A DNA stretch of 64,000 bases from Paragorgia papillata (Eukaryota; Cnidaria; Anthozoa; Scleralcyonacea; Coralliidae): positions 8,480,501 through 8,544,500 of the forward strand of contig JAWNZC010000322.1 in the NCBI GenBank assembly GCA_035771165.1. The letters run 5' to 3'. The notes below the pieces were generated by a model. The model saw nothing but the letters and a program-made list of their open reading frames with translations, did no database searches and was not told the DNA's origin. Positions 45,501 through 59,800 of the stretch are shown piece by piece; within the stretch, counting starts at the first letter, position 1, and each line of letters begins with the position of its first letter. A program made the position numbers and the translations under genes.

Positions 45501-48500
45501 TTATGAAAGCTTCGAATTTGTTTATTCGCCTCAGTATTAATTAGGCTTCAATCACGCCCAATGATTGTTTATTATCCTTCTCCTCTTCCACGGTAAAGTA
45601 AAAGCAGAAAGTTCAAATCGGAAACAAACAAACAATATTCTCAACTTTTTCCCGTGCACAATTCATGGCTTAAACACATGCAAAATCAGTGACTTGATAT
45701 GCCGAGCTCAACGATGCCCTTTTTTCTTAAGATGTTCAAAACGACCAAAAACGTAAAGATTAAAATGTTTTATTACAACTGTTTATCTGTCATTTTTTTA
45801 TATTATATAAAAAGAAGAAAATGACAAATTAGTTAGAAATAAATTATGATATGTGAAACTATAGTCTTGCAATTATAAAGTTTGCCGTCTGTAATTCTTC
45901 AAGCATATCTCACTTCGTTCTTGAGATAATAGAATTTGTTTGATATGCAAATTTAAACCCTGGTATATACACGTGCATAATGAAAAAGATCATACATCTT
46001 TGCAATTATCAAACAAAAATCACTTTTATGTTCACAATTTATGTTCACTGTTGCAAAAGTAAGATACACACGCACGTGATAAATTTCAAGTGACTCCGTT
46101 TGATAATGGATCCCATTTTGGCAAAAACCACAATGCATTTTGCCGAAAGGGGAAAGGTCCATTGCAAAGCTACAATAATTCAATTATTTTGCAATAAGTG
46201 ATTATGCGCGAGCGAGTAATGTTAAGAAGTTAAAGTCGCATATCAAATAAATCTTAATATTTCACGAATGAAGTAAAATGTGTTAAGAGATATGAAACAC
46301 CGAACTTTCAAATCGTAAGACTAGAGATTTTATTTCTGAGATTTTTTCATTTTATAGACATTTTTGAAAAAACGTACTTGCATACGACTGTTATTGGTTC
46401 ATTTCCTGAATGTTGTTGCCACTTTTCAATGCGTTGAATCAAAGAAACCATTCCAGAAATATCCGAAGGTACTGAGGTCTCTTTCCAAGAAAGAAGCTGG
46501 AACATTTTTACCACGAGTGGTTTGTCCTCATCCTGAAATATTTCAATTAAATTATTTCTTTACGTTGACTTAAAAAAATATTTTGGCTCCCCATACAAAG
46601 TTTCCCTCCATAAAAATTGAACCAAAGCGTTATTTCAACACCTATCTAGAGGCTAGTTTCAATGTATCTTTTAATTAAATTGTCCGGGTTATCCTTTGAA
46701 TAGAGCCACAGGGAATACACTAACACATGCCGTAATAACTTATCAATTGCGCATAAATGGTGATTATATCAACAGTGGTAAGAAACTAAGTAACATCCAG
46801 AGCTTGAAGTAAAATGAAATAATAAACCATGCAATAACTCTTTAATTTCATTTTGTATTAGATTGATGCATTCCATTCAGTGAACTAATAGCTATCCCAG
46901 CCCATCCAATATTTTATTCAAGATTATAGAATGCATGCACAGAAACCACGAAATGGCGGCCATATTGGTGCACAATCGTTATCATATGGGGATTTAACTC
47001 TATTCTTATTCAAATATTTCGTATTGTTTCACCACCCCAACGGGGCCACCGATCACGTGAGTGAAAACCATCCATAGGTTAGTTACCTTGCATATTAAAT
47101 GACCTACTATATCGCTTTAAAACTACGTCTAGAATACTATTTTTTGTAAAATAACGACAAATACCATCTGCTTAGTCGGTAACTAAGCTAAATTTAGTAC
47201 GTTACCCTCCTTCTCGGTAACTAACCTATACTTAAAAGGGGGGGAAGTTGATGTTAAATTTGTGACATTTTGTAAGTCATCAGTAAAATGATTTTTTAAA
47301 CGTGTCTCTGTTTAATTTGTCACTCATGGTAGTGCACCAATATGCCACCGTGACGTCAGATGACAACCAAGAATATATTAACCACGGCACAAAGTTAATT
47401 TATGCATGAATAAACTAATATTGTTTAGTAACAAGGAATAATCAGTCTCAAGACGACAACTGCAGGGCCTTATCCAGAAGGGTTTAGACGCTGGTACCCC
47501 GGTTTGGGATCCCAAACTAGGTCCCCCAAAAATCATAAATGACATTAATTCAAAAGAACATGAAATTAGCATAAAACTAACTACAATCATTATAAACTGT
47601 GTACTGTCTACAAACTGAGTTCTCTTTCCAGTCATTTAAAGCAGCTAAATTAGGCACTCACCAATGCCAGTAGAAAAAGAAAACGTAATAAAACGTCGTA
47701 ATTTCTGCTACGCTAGTATATTCTTGCTATTGTATAAAAAAATTCAAAAGTTTATTAATTAAGCTGTGTAGATTAGTGAAAAGCTGCATTAAAATCACCC
47801 ATCAGAATGTTGAAATTCGCCCCTCAGAATGCAGGAAATGCCATTTCCGAGACTCTAGTTTTCAAAATTTTCCGGCGGAGCATGCCCCCGGATCCCCCTA
47901 GATGGTACACTCACTGATTGTGCAACTGGTATCCCCAAATTATCTCTGGATACGGCCCTGAACTGCACAAAAATAATATCTATCGACCAGTCAACATTGA
48001 AAAGAAGGAAGGGGGGAACGGCGTTACTTTTTGGACATATGTGTTCTGCTAAATATGTCACTAATTGTAGATTAATGATAGCTTCCAAACTTTTGCTCAA
48101 AATCAACATTCATCCGAGTTCTTCTTTCGCATCCTCTTTCAGCTAAGCCATCAGACCAAATTTCCTCTAGGCATGCAGTTTGCTCCAGAATGTAGATTCG
48201 ACACTTTGCAAAGACATTTGAAATTTTAAAACTTAGTCAAGAGTTACTTACGTTAGATGAGAACCAATCTTTATTCTTTACGTCACATATATAGACCCTG
48301 TAAATCTCCCTTCATCTACAAATAAAGATTATATAAGGCTTGCACCAACAACTTACTTTTGTTAACTTCAATTTTCTTTCGGTGAGATCATCGCTTTGTC
48401 GATCTTGTTGGAATTGATCTTCACTTGCTGTGTCATTTTTTGCGCCATCTGCCACAAGCTCGACTTTGATTGAATCGTACTCCTCTATTCCATCTTCTGG

Positions 48501-50504
48501 CCAGAACTGCGGAAAGTCCTATAATCAATAAGATTTTGCAATTTCAACGTTTAACATCTGTGTTTGTCCGGGCAATTCAAATTATAATGTAAATAGAGTG
48601 GTTTGGGAGTTTTATTTTTAAATCTAAAAGAGCGTAAAAATGAAAAGCAATAACACTGCATGGTTAAAAAATGAGTGCCACAAGACCTCAATCTTCTGGT
48701 AAAATGAGATATATAGCGAGTTGATTCAAAAAACTTATGCGCCATGATTTAACTTTAATTCTCCACTAAAAGAAGGAATATAGATTCGAGATGGTATAAC
48801 TATAGGTTTCCGTAAAATCATGTAACCACATGACCCCACATCACTCACAAATTGTGTTTCCTTTCATCGTTGTTGCTATAGCAACCAACTTACCCCTTCC
48901 TCGTCAGTAAGATCACACAGAAGAAGCACACATGCAGAACGTTTTTCATACAACATACGCCAGAAATCTTTGATTGTTCCAGTGAGTGGTGCTTGAGTTA
49001 AAATGAAAGCATTTTGCTGTTTATATCCCTAAAAAATTACACAATAACCAAATCAAAAGCACAATAGTGACATTATTACACATGTGGTACGATAGAGTAT
49101 ATTTAGATCTTATAAGATGTTTTGGTGTGTAGTATCGCTGTATATTTTTACGAGTTGTTTGTATTTTGACGGCACAACTCGTAAAAATATACAGCGATAC
49201 TACACACCAAAACATCTTATAAGAGATTTATTATACAACTGCTGTGATCAACAAATTTTTATGGAAAAAGAAAACTTTAAAAAGGCCAGAGAAGTAGCGT
49301 GACTTGCACCAGGACAAAATAATAAGCATACATGAAGTAGTCTCCCGTGTGATAAATTTGATTGGGATCCAAATAACTAACTATCCAAATATCGCTGTAT
49401 ATTTGTACTCATTTTTAGCGTTATTTGGACAGTTTTTAATGCAGTTGTATAATAAGGTATGATACAGTATATGATATAATATAATATATGTGATTATATA
49501 TAATATATATATATATGAACAGAAATAAACTTATTACAACTTAAATTAGAATTAAACTTATTCTTCAGACATAAAAGATCTTTATTGACTCCCAAACGTT
49601 TCGCCGATCAAGGCTTCTTCAACGGGAAATATTTATTCGCAATATTTACGCCCTATATATACAAGCAAGACTAATTAAAAATTCAAAAATTATATAAAAG
49701 CTAAAAGTCTAAGATTGAGTATATTAAAAGATGCTAAAAATCTAAGATTATCAAAAGTCAAATTCCACAGATTAAATACAGGTTGTTCTCCCGATGTGCC
49801 TTTTTGTTAGAAACACTTATTGGTACTACCCTGGTTCCACAGGGTAGTATTTTGGGACCATTATTATTCATTATATATATATTAACGACCTTCCTACATC
49901 GGTTAAATGTAACACTGAACGTTTTGCAGATGATAGCGTATTGTTTAGCAAGATTGTTAGCTCAACAGAATGTATTCAATTACAAAAGGACATTGATCAA
50001 GTTTCAGCTTGGAGTAAATCTTGTCAGCTACAATTGAGGAAGGACAAATGCAAGGTTCTTCATGTGTCCAGGAAAAAAAACTCAAATTCAACACGACTAT
50101 ATTCTGGACAGTGTGATTATATCTAAAGCTGACGTTCACAAGCATCTTGGAATCTGGTTAGATTCAACATTATCTTGGGATAGTCACAATGATAACATTT
50201 GTGCTAAAGCCAACCGAGTTCTGGGGCTGATTAGGAGAACATTTGGAACTAAGAATAAGAAGGGTATTGAGGTTGCCTTTCAAGCCCTAGTCCTTCCTGT
50301 TCTGGAATATGGTTGTCCAGTTTGGAACCCACATCCTAAAAAACACATACATGCTTTGGAATCGGTGCAAAGGAGAGCTTCCCGACTTATTTGTGGCTCG
50401 TCGTTACCCTATGTTGATCGGTTGAAGAAACTTGGTTGGTTAAGTTTAGAAGTACGGAGGAAATATTTAGCGTGAAACTCGGAGTAGCGACACAGCATTA
50501 AATC

Positions 50505-50537
<33 letters not shown>

Positions 50538-53500
50538 CAAAATAATGAATGATGTAAAATGATGAATGAAAAAGGTATTTTTGTACAGAAGAGGGCGAGG
50601 TAACACAACACAACACAACACAGTGAGCTAGATCGAGCAAAAGTCAATTTACCGTAATCCGAACCCTGATCCCAACTTTAAACCCTAAGTAACGATCAAG
50701 TTTAAAATTTGATAGCAGATTGCCTCTAGTGTTAGCCATTCAACACATTACATTAGTGAAATAAAAGTAGCGTGCTGCGTAGGCAGTGTTGAAACAACAA
50801 TCGAAATATAGTAAGGTTAGATATACTGCCGAAACAGAAAACGTAGGGGTCTAACGTTTCGAGCGAAGACCCTTCGTCAGAGAGAAAACACATTACATTG
50901 TTTTGTGCAGTATGTTTCTGGTTCGTAAAAATATCCCACCACTACCAATGGGCAGAGTGAGATCTAAAACAATTTGAGATTTTACATTTAAAGGCCGGCT
51001 ATGTAACAGGTTCGACAAGGGGTCTGGGTAGCCTAGTTTCTAAGCCTTTCGTTTCCGCCATGAGCTTGGCCGCGTAGTCGGTTTGGGTTCTTGGGAAGAC
51101 TGGGGAGAGGCTGGAAACGAGAAGGCCTAGCAACATTCGTAAAAAAGTCCTGCCCAGAATCGTTCTGGCTCTTCGAGTGTTCCTGGGATCTAGCGTAGCG
51201 ACAGTATATTATATAAAAAGCATAAGGATGTCTGCGAAGATTTTACCAAAGATCTTGACGATCGAAAGAAGGAAATTATGGAATATATTCCAATTGGAGC
51301 TCGAAATGAAAACTTAACTGTTTAACTTTCAACTTTTGGCGGTTGTAGAAGGAAAGCTAGTGATAAGGCTTGTATTATTTTATCCAGATGGAAATAGTAA
51401 GTGTCGGGAAACACTTAGGACGTCATAACATCACAATTCTTCCTCAATAAACAACTGAGCTGTAAAGTGAAAGTGTTTACGAATTTTGCTTCCCCAGTGG
51501 GTCCGTTCGGATCATTTCCGAAACGTGTCAACCGAGGAAGGCCTTTCTAGAATGAATCTCACTTTTTCCAATTTTTACGTCGTCTTTATAATTTTGTGAA
51601 AGTGCTCTAATAGTGGCACCTAATAAAAGAACAAAACCACTTTTATTCGACGCACTTTTGGTTTGCAGTTCTCTACATCTCTACACAGGCATCCTCGTTT
51701 CTACGTGGTTTTTGTAGTAACAAGAATTAGACATCCCATATGCCACAAGAGATTTAGAGGGAAATGCTATTTGAAGAGTATATTGTCTATTGTATTCTAT
51801 TGTATTCCGTTTTATTGTTTCTATTGTATATTGTATTGTATTCTATTGTGTTGCCTTGTTCTTTGAAAACCACTGCAGGTATTGTCTACCCCTAAATCAT
51901 GACCGGTTTATATAGACATCTTACAGCTACAAGGTCAATAAACTTCCTGGAGCAATATTTCATAAACATTTCAACTGGATCTATGTCTTTGAACGTCACA
52001 GCCCCCAGTCTGTACAACAAGAAAAAATCACAAGCGCATCAAAATCATAGAATCTACCCAGGCCTTGTCCGGAAAGGAGCTCCTCAAAATATGTATGGCA
52101 CACCTTTAATCGCGCGCCTGCGATGTAAACAAAACATTGTCTAGATTATCTACCCTTGTAGTAGTAATAATAATAGCGAAAAAAAGAAGGTAGAAATTGT
52201 ACGTTTTACAGTAGAGACAATATTATTCTAGCTCAAACTTAATACTGTTCAAACGGGCGAAGCCCCACCCCCAGTCAAGTGTGAATGTTTACGAAATGCG
52301 ACACTGCACAAAGTTCTGGTAAGTCCTACCTAATAAAAACGTGCTTTCTGATTGGCCAGAAGTAACCAATCACATTGTTAATTATGAATTCAATTTTATG
52401 CTCGCTACTGACTATGGTTAGGGTTTTTTGTTTGGGTTACGTAATCTAAACAAATCAGAAATCTTCTTAGTATATGCAGATGATTACCCAGAATCCATTG
52501 GCCTTACCTTCATGTACGACATCTTACTCAACAAGAAACAAGAAAAGACGAGGATAACTTTGTAGAGAAGCAGACTGAAAGTGCATCGTTATTTTTTCGT
52601 TAAATGTGGTTTTGTACTTCAGTCGAGTGTTACTGTTAAAGCACCCTCACAAAATTATAATGACAGTGTAATTTGAAAAAGTGAGAGACAATTTTTTAGA
52701 TTATAACTAGTACCTAGTCCTACACACGTAAAAATCTCGCAGCTTGATGAAACAACCCTGAAACAACTTGCTTGCACGTATGGAACAGCTTGCGCATTTT
52801 TACGTGTGTAAATATCTTACCCAGCCCGCGAAATATAGCCCCGTTAACTTTTTCTTACATCAACAAAAACGGCATTGATATATGTGGTGTCGTCTTTTTC
52901 ATCAATAGCGTCTAAAGTTACTCTGCCGTGATCAGCTGCAAAGAAAAAAATACCACGAAAGGTTAATAAATAGTTGAAAAAAGAGAATGCCTTAAGTAAG
53001 ATTTTCAGCATGTGCTGAATGTTTTTATGCAAAAATTTAACAATGAGAAATTGCTACAAAATCAAAATTAATAAAAATATACTCAACCATTACTAAAATG
53101 TTCGAAAAGGTGTGCCAAGGATTACCCAAACGTTTGTGCTATTGGAAGCTCTGCAAACGTTTTCCAAATATGCAGGATGCATACCAAGACTTGTGTTATT
53201 TTAAAATCATAAATATATTTAATATTTAATCTAAAATAAATACTTAATTATTGGCATGTTTACTCACAAGCAAGGATATTGTGATAGCGATTCTTGCAAT
53301 GATTGTCTGGATATGAAGCAACAACAAAACACTCTTTTGGTAAAGATGGACTAACTTTGTTCAACGTCTACAATGAAAAAAAAGTTAAAATCAAAACGCT
53401 ATACATTGAACAAGAGGGTAGTTTATTTGGTAGACAATCCCAATATTTTCAATTTAGTATATCTTCATTTTATCCTACATCAGTTAGTTGGATTACTTAC

Positions 53501-56500
53501 CCAATTAATCATGTTTGGCATCAAAACTTTGTTTTGTTTGATAAAGAAAATTTTGTTCATTCAGGAAATCAACTTTTATTTTCAAAACGGCCATGCCTCA
53601 ACTGTCAGAGTTTGCCAGAAGGCTTGCAGTCGGCATGCTTGATGCAGATATAATATGCGCGTCGCAATGGAAAAAGTTTGACCCCAAACATGGTTAAGTA
53701 ATCGAAATTCCAGAAGACCTGTTAACTTATATATGCGAGGCAAAATGACCTTTATTTTATCTAGAAAAAGCTGAGGCGTGACAATGCACGAAGACTAAAT
53801 TTTTTTAATCTAGCTAAATATAATATCTCGTTTGAAATTGAAAATATACGACCATCGGACCATGCATTTTGAAAAACGTATGTTTCTTTGACTAACATAT
53901 ATACGAGTACATGCATGTAGTATGGTTTCATCAAACGTATAATGCAAACTAACGTTTATACTGATAGTAATTACATACAGTCAACGTAATATTTCAATAC
54001 TTTAGTTTTTCTCGTGACGCCTTTCAACTCAGACTTAACTCTTTCCTGTCCGAATTAGTCTTTAGTATTTTATTCTGGCTAACGCCAGACGATTTTATTC
54101 ACCTCTGGGGAAGCCCTCGGACAGGAATGAGTTAAAAGCCATACAGTCAAACACAAGACAGTAAATTACCTTAAATTCAGCTTCAAAGCCGGTAATCTTT
54201 GTAGAGGGATCTTTTTCTCTTAATTTGTTAATTTCGATGCGCAAATTATGCGCCGCCATTTGTGTATTCCCACAAAGTACAGATTCTAAAAGTGCATCGT
54301 GACAGAAAACGTACTGTTCCTAAAAATAACAAATAGAAAAAAAAAAGAAAACCTAGAACAATATTCAGTACGTCAAAAGCGTACAAGATTTTGGAGATTT
54401 TCAAAATACCATCATTTTTAGGATTTTTTCCCCAATTCATATTGAGGATTTTTCAAAGATTTTCAAGGATTATCCAGAGATGTCGAGGAGTTTCCAGAGA
54501 TTTTTAAGGATTTTTATAGATTTTCAAATATTTTTAAAGATTTTTACATCTTTAGAAATTAAAAAAAAATTAAGAAATTTAAAAAAATTTTTATGACAGG
54601 ATCTGCCGGGATTTCCGGATTTTTAAAAGATTTTTTAGCAAGATGTACGAGATTTTGGAGAGTGATACACCCCTGCGAAGAACTGGCAGCCCAACTATAT
54701 GTATTTACCTCGAAAATGTTAGTTACAACTAGTTCTCTTTAAATTCGAAGGTAAATAAAGTTTATGTATGAATGTATTTACCTCTGTTTGAACCATGAAC
54801 ATACGTCTTGTTCGCAAGTATCTTACGTAATTGTATATGTCGATAGACTTTTCAATTTGTATTCGAGAAAGCATGCTATCAATGACGATGAACGTCCCAG
54901 AACGTCCAACTCCAGCACTATAACCAACATAAAACAGTTTGATACAAGGTTACTCAAGTTCGTACGGAAGTTAAAAAGACATTAAACCCATTAGGTTCAA
55001 CGTACATCAAATATAGGATGAGGATAAGCAAGACAAAGAGTCCAAACTAAGGTCAGTGTTATCTCCAAACTCAAGAACTAAGGTGGATAACATTCACCTG
55101 ACCTGCATGCAGTCTCTGTATGTATCTTACGGGCGAAGGTGCCGAAATTGTGAAATTTCTTATTTGAGCATGCGTGATGGTTGCCTGGATACACGTTACT
55201 TCTCATAATCGCTATACAACTTGTCTCACTCGTTCATAAGCTCGTGCGTGGAATCGTTAATTTGCCTATTGATACAGTGAGACTGAAAGAAAAACAATTG
55301 TTATATACCAAAAACTTTCGTTTGCCAAAGATGAAATCCTATTGGTCAAATCATGGTCACGTGTTGTTCCACAAACTCAATGTTTCCCTCTGACGTCAGC
55401 TTTAATCATGCGTTGTTTACGTGAATGATTATTGCATCAGATCAAGAACTTTGGACTTTTCGGAACATTTTGAAAAGAAGAGCTGTTTCGAGCTTGTTTG
55501 CTACGAAATAGTCCATTTTCCAAAAGAAAGAATATCTATACATAACTTCAAAGAAGGACTGAAGAAAACCTGGATAAATTTAAAGCTGTTCTTTGTACTT
55601 GTTGAGTCTGGTGTATTTGTTTAGTTGAATTGAAATTACGAAGACAAAGAGTTAAAGTGTTTTGGTAAGTCTTTTTGCCTTTTGCAAGTTTCGAGTCAAC
55701 TTGGTATTTTGTATTTTAAAAGTCTTTGGTATATAACAAAACGCTTGTTGACTTTTCCCTCGAGAAACATGAGTTTTACGGTCCCTCAGGCTTCAATGTC
55801 ACCCTCGGGCTAAAGCCCTCGGGTGACATTGAAGCCTTCGGGTCCGTAAAACTCGATGTTTCCCTTGGCGCCAGTCAACAAGTGTATAGTGTATTTTTTC
55901 TAGATATAAAGCTTTCTATTACTTCCCTCTGTTGTCTTTTAGAAAGATTTCCTCTTAGAGGAAAATGTTTCTCAAAACATTTCCTAACATCATTGTCCGT
56001 TAGATATTGACGTGTAAAGAAATTTTGTATTTTGGCTCAATTAGAGTGGTCATCTTTCCTGTATATTAAGCAAAACCAAGCGCAGAAAAACCTGTCAAAC
56101 AAGAGCAAAACTAGTTTGTCTCGCCCCAGGTATAGAGCGACGACAACTTTTTTCCTTCGCCCTGAAAGATATAGGAAGCATCTGCTCACCGGGTAAGATT
56201 GATCGAATTGCTTAGCACCAAGAAACTTGTAAAATTTAACTCTATTGTTATAACTTGTTCACAGCTTTTCTAGAAGTCTATGCGAAACCAATTCAAAACG
56301 TAAATAGCGTACATGCACGTGTCGTTAATTTACCTGCAGTGAACAACTAGTGGTCCAGATTCGCGAGTACTGTAAGCGCGAACTCGCCTTTGGAAAGCCA
56401 GAATAGCTGTAGGATATTCAGGAACTCCATGATCTGGCCAAACTGTAAAATGAAACTGCTTTATTTCACGTTCTTCTTCTGTTTCATTCTAAAATTATAT

Positions 56501-56765
56501 CAAACACATTTATTTAACAAAAATCACTATGATATAATATATATATATATAGTATAGTTTAAGTGGGCTTACCTCAAAATGTTGAGTGTCGCAACTGTCA
56601 GTTTCACGCGGGGCGATCTTCAGGAAACCGCGTGAAACTGACAGTTGCGACACTCAACATTTTGACGTAAGCCCACTTAAACTATACTATATTCGCTCTA
56701 CCTTTATGGTATTGAGCACTTTCCGACATTCCGTGAACAAAATCACACGTGCTCCTTTGTATATA

Positions 56766-56807
<42 letters not shown>

Positions 56808-59800
56808 ATATTTATAAAATAGGTTGTGTCTTATTACGCACGCTGTGATTGGTCAATTACCGTGTTTATATCAGGCTATGTAAACACGGTTGTGATGTCA
56901 CGGCACATTTTTTAGCCTTATTTCATAAAAGAAATAGAAAATGGATGCCTTGTGTTTATATAACCTGATGCAAACACTCGAGTGAGTTGGGAGAATTCGA
57001 AAGTACTTATGTAAACCCTCGCCTACGGCTCGGGTTCACATAAACTTTCGAATTCTCCCAACTCACTCTCGTGTTTGCATCAAGCTATATAAACACGGGC
57101 GGCCATTTTCTATTTCTTAAATATCACGCCTATAGGTCGAGTTTGCACAACTGATACAACACGGTAACTCATATTATCAAGAGAGCATAAAGGTAAGAGA
57201 GGGAATGTATAGCAATGGGTCTAGTTCTATCCTAATTCCTCTTAAGTTATTTTTAGATCTCACGAGATAATCCTCGCGCGTAACTCGCGACCTGTCGAGC
57301 AGTCGAAAATGACATCATATTATATATATATATAGTTTAATCAAAGAGCCAGCTTTTGGTCCAATGGTTGTTCCAAGGATTAATAGAATAGACAAAACAG
57401 GAACGCTTTAAAAATTTATTTCTTAACGTTTCGGGCACAGCCCTTCTTCAGAGGGGCTGTGCCCGAAACGTTAAGAAATAAAGTTTTAAAGCGTTCCTGT
57501 TTTGTCTATTCTATATATATACTAACACGCGTTTTAAAAACTGGTTTTGGTTCAAGACGAGTCTTTATTGTCCAAAATCTTTAATGAAATGTCCTTGTAA
57601 TACAATTCTTCAGTTCTTCTACAAAACGTACTTCACCCTTCTAAGAGTTTTTCCGACATTTTGTTTTGACGGGAGGAACGTGTAGACCCACGATAGGTGT
57701 GTCTGAAATAACTTAAGGGGAAGACCCATTATTATATACATTCCCTCTCTTACCTTTATGCTCTCTTGATATTGTATATACTGCTTGTAGAAAATATCGG
57801 GAGATTAAATTAAAACTAGTCTTAGTTCTAAAAGTCGAATATATACACTTCTAAAATCATTAATAATTCATGAGGAAAACACAAAGAAAATCCACGTTTA
57901 ATGAGGGTCTATATATGTGATATAGATTTCTCTTGATTTACATAAACTTTAGCTTTGATTTTCTCGACTTAGACAACGTTTTTTTTAGAAAAATTACTAC
58001 GCCAATGAACTTACCAAATAGATCGTTTTAGAAGTAATTTATAGAATTCGTGTCCGTTCTGTATCGGGATACAGGCACTCGCCTTCGCATGAGATCTGTA
58101 TACCCCGATACAGAACGGCCACTCATACTGTAAATAGTACGTATAGCTGTACTTTAAGGTGGCTCGATAAGAAATAATAAAACAAATCGACCTATTTCCC
58201 TCGTAAAAGGTTTTAGGTTACAAATCTGATCTTTATTCTGGTTTCTGGCCTATACAGGTCTTAGGAATGTAGTTTTCCCCTGCGTGGGAAAAACGTTGAT
58301 AATACAGGACAGCAATTTTTTTTAGAAACGTTTTGATGCAAGAAACTATTCTAGAGAAAATTTATCCACAAAATTATATATAAATACATTGAGTATATTC
58401 CACTGTTCGAAAAAAAATTGCTGGCAGAGTAAACAACGAAAATAGAAATTCCTTTGTAAGAGGTTGAGAAGTGAGAGGAGGTCACAACATAGAAACACAT
58501 CAGAAGGTGGCCTGCGCCGCAGTCGATGCCAACCAAATGACCCTTGGTTCGACGTACCAGGGTTCAAACTCGCTGCTACCAAACCACAATCCTCGATACT
58601 AACCACGACACTAGGCCAATATTTAACATACCATCAAGTCACTAAATTAGGGTGCAGGGTAGACCCTTGGGGAACACAAGAACATTTGGTTAGAACATAG
58701 TTAATAGAAAATAGACGTGGTTTGGAAACCAGGCGAACTTCAAAGCGATTAACAATCGAACTACGATTCATGTTGAAAGGTACCTGAAGGTGCACAAATC
58801 CGGTTTTGTTTTAGGTTTATCAATATTTAAACAGTATACGGTGAGCGATTGAACACAAATGTTGCTATTGGATGATTGCTTCAATATACAGAAAACACAA
58901 TATGTACATTAACCGCGAAGGAACACAAATTTCCATAAACCTGAACAAAAACATAAAATGACTTTTGCCAAGCTTCCAAACCATGTTTATTTTTTATTAG
59001 CTATGCCTATGGTAAGAATCGACCGTTTGAGTTTATAATCGACCGTTTACACAATAGGGACTTTAAGATCAACCTCAAAGACGACGGCTTTTATTAAACA
59101 AAATAATTATTTTTGCAAAACAAAGAGAATGAATAATTTCTAGTCCCAAGAGTAATCCCAACACCGTCCTCGTTCTTTATACAACGCCATACACTTAAAG
59201 CATTTTCACGCCTTCATGCAGGACGACGTCAACGGCCAAAAGATGAAAACTGTTGCTTAAGATTGACTTCAATACTGACACTACAATCATTTTATCAGTA
59301 CTGGGGCGTTTTGGAAATCATTAAACTAGCTTCAAATATCAAATATAATAGTCCGTTACCGGGGCTTCTTTAAATTGTAAAACTTTAACCGCCGTCGTCG
59401 TTCTAGCATCTTGAGGTCCCTAATAACTGCGCAATAAACGACTGCGAAATCACAAAGAGACTATCAGGCGTTAGTATAATTTCAGAAGCGAAATCAAAGA
59501 TTCCTGCATTTTGATTGGTCCACTGAGCAGTGACTCTGAGACGATAGTCGCGGCCTAGCGCGGTGACTACAAGAAATATCATGTTTTCAATAGTGGTTTT
59601 GGAGAAGAGACTAGTATTCGAAACTGTACTGACGTTACTCGTTTCAGTCTCCCCTCGGATATGTCACTTTTAAGTACGAGATTTTAGAATTTGTCAATTT
59701 ATTGAACTGTTTCTTGTTTCGTTTTTTCAAAATGGGGTATGTAGTTTTTGAAACAAACAAAGGAGCCGAGCATAATATTGAACAAATTTATCACTGAGAT

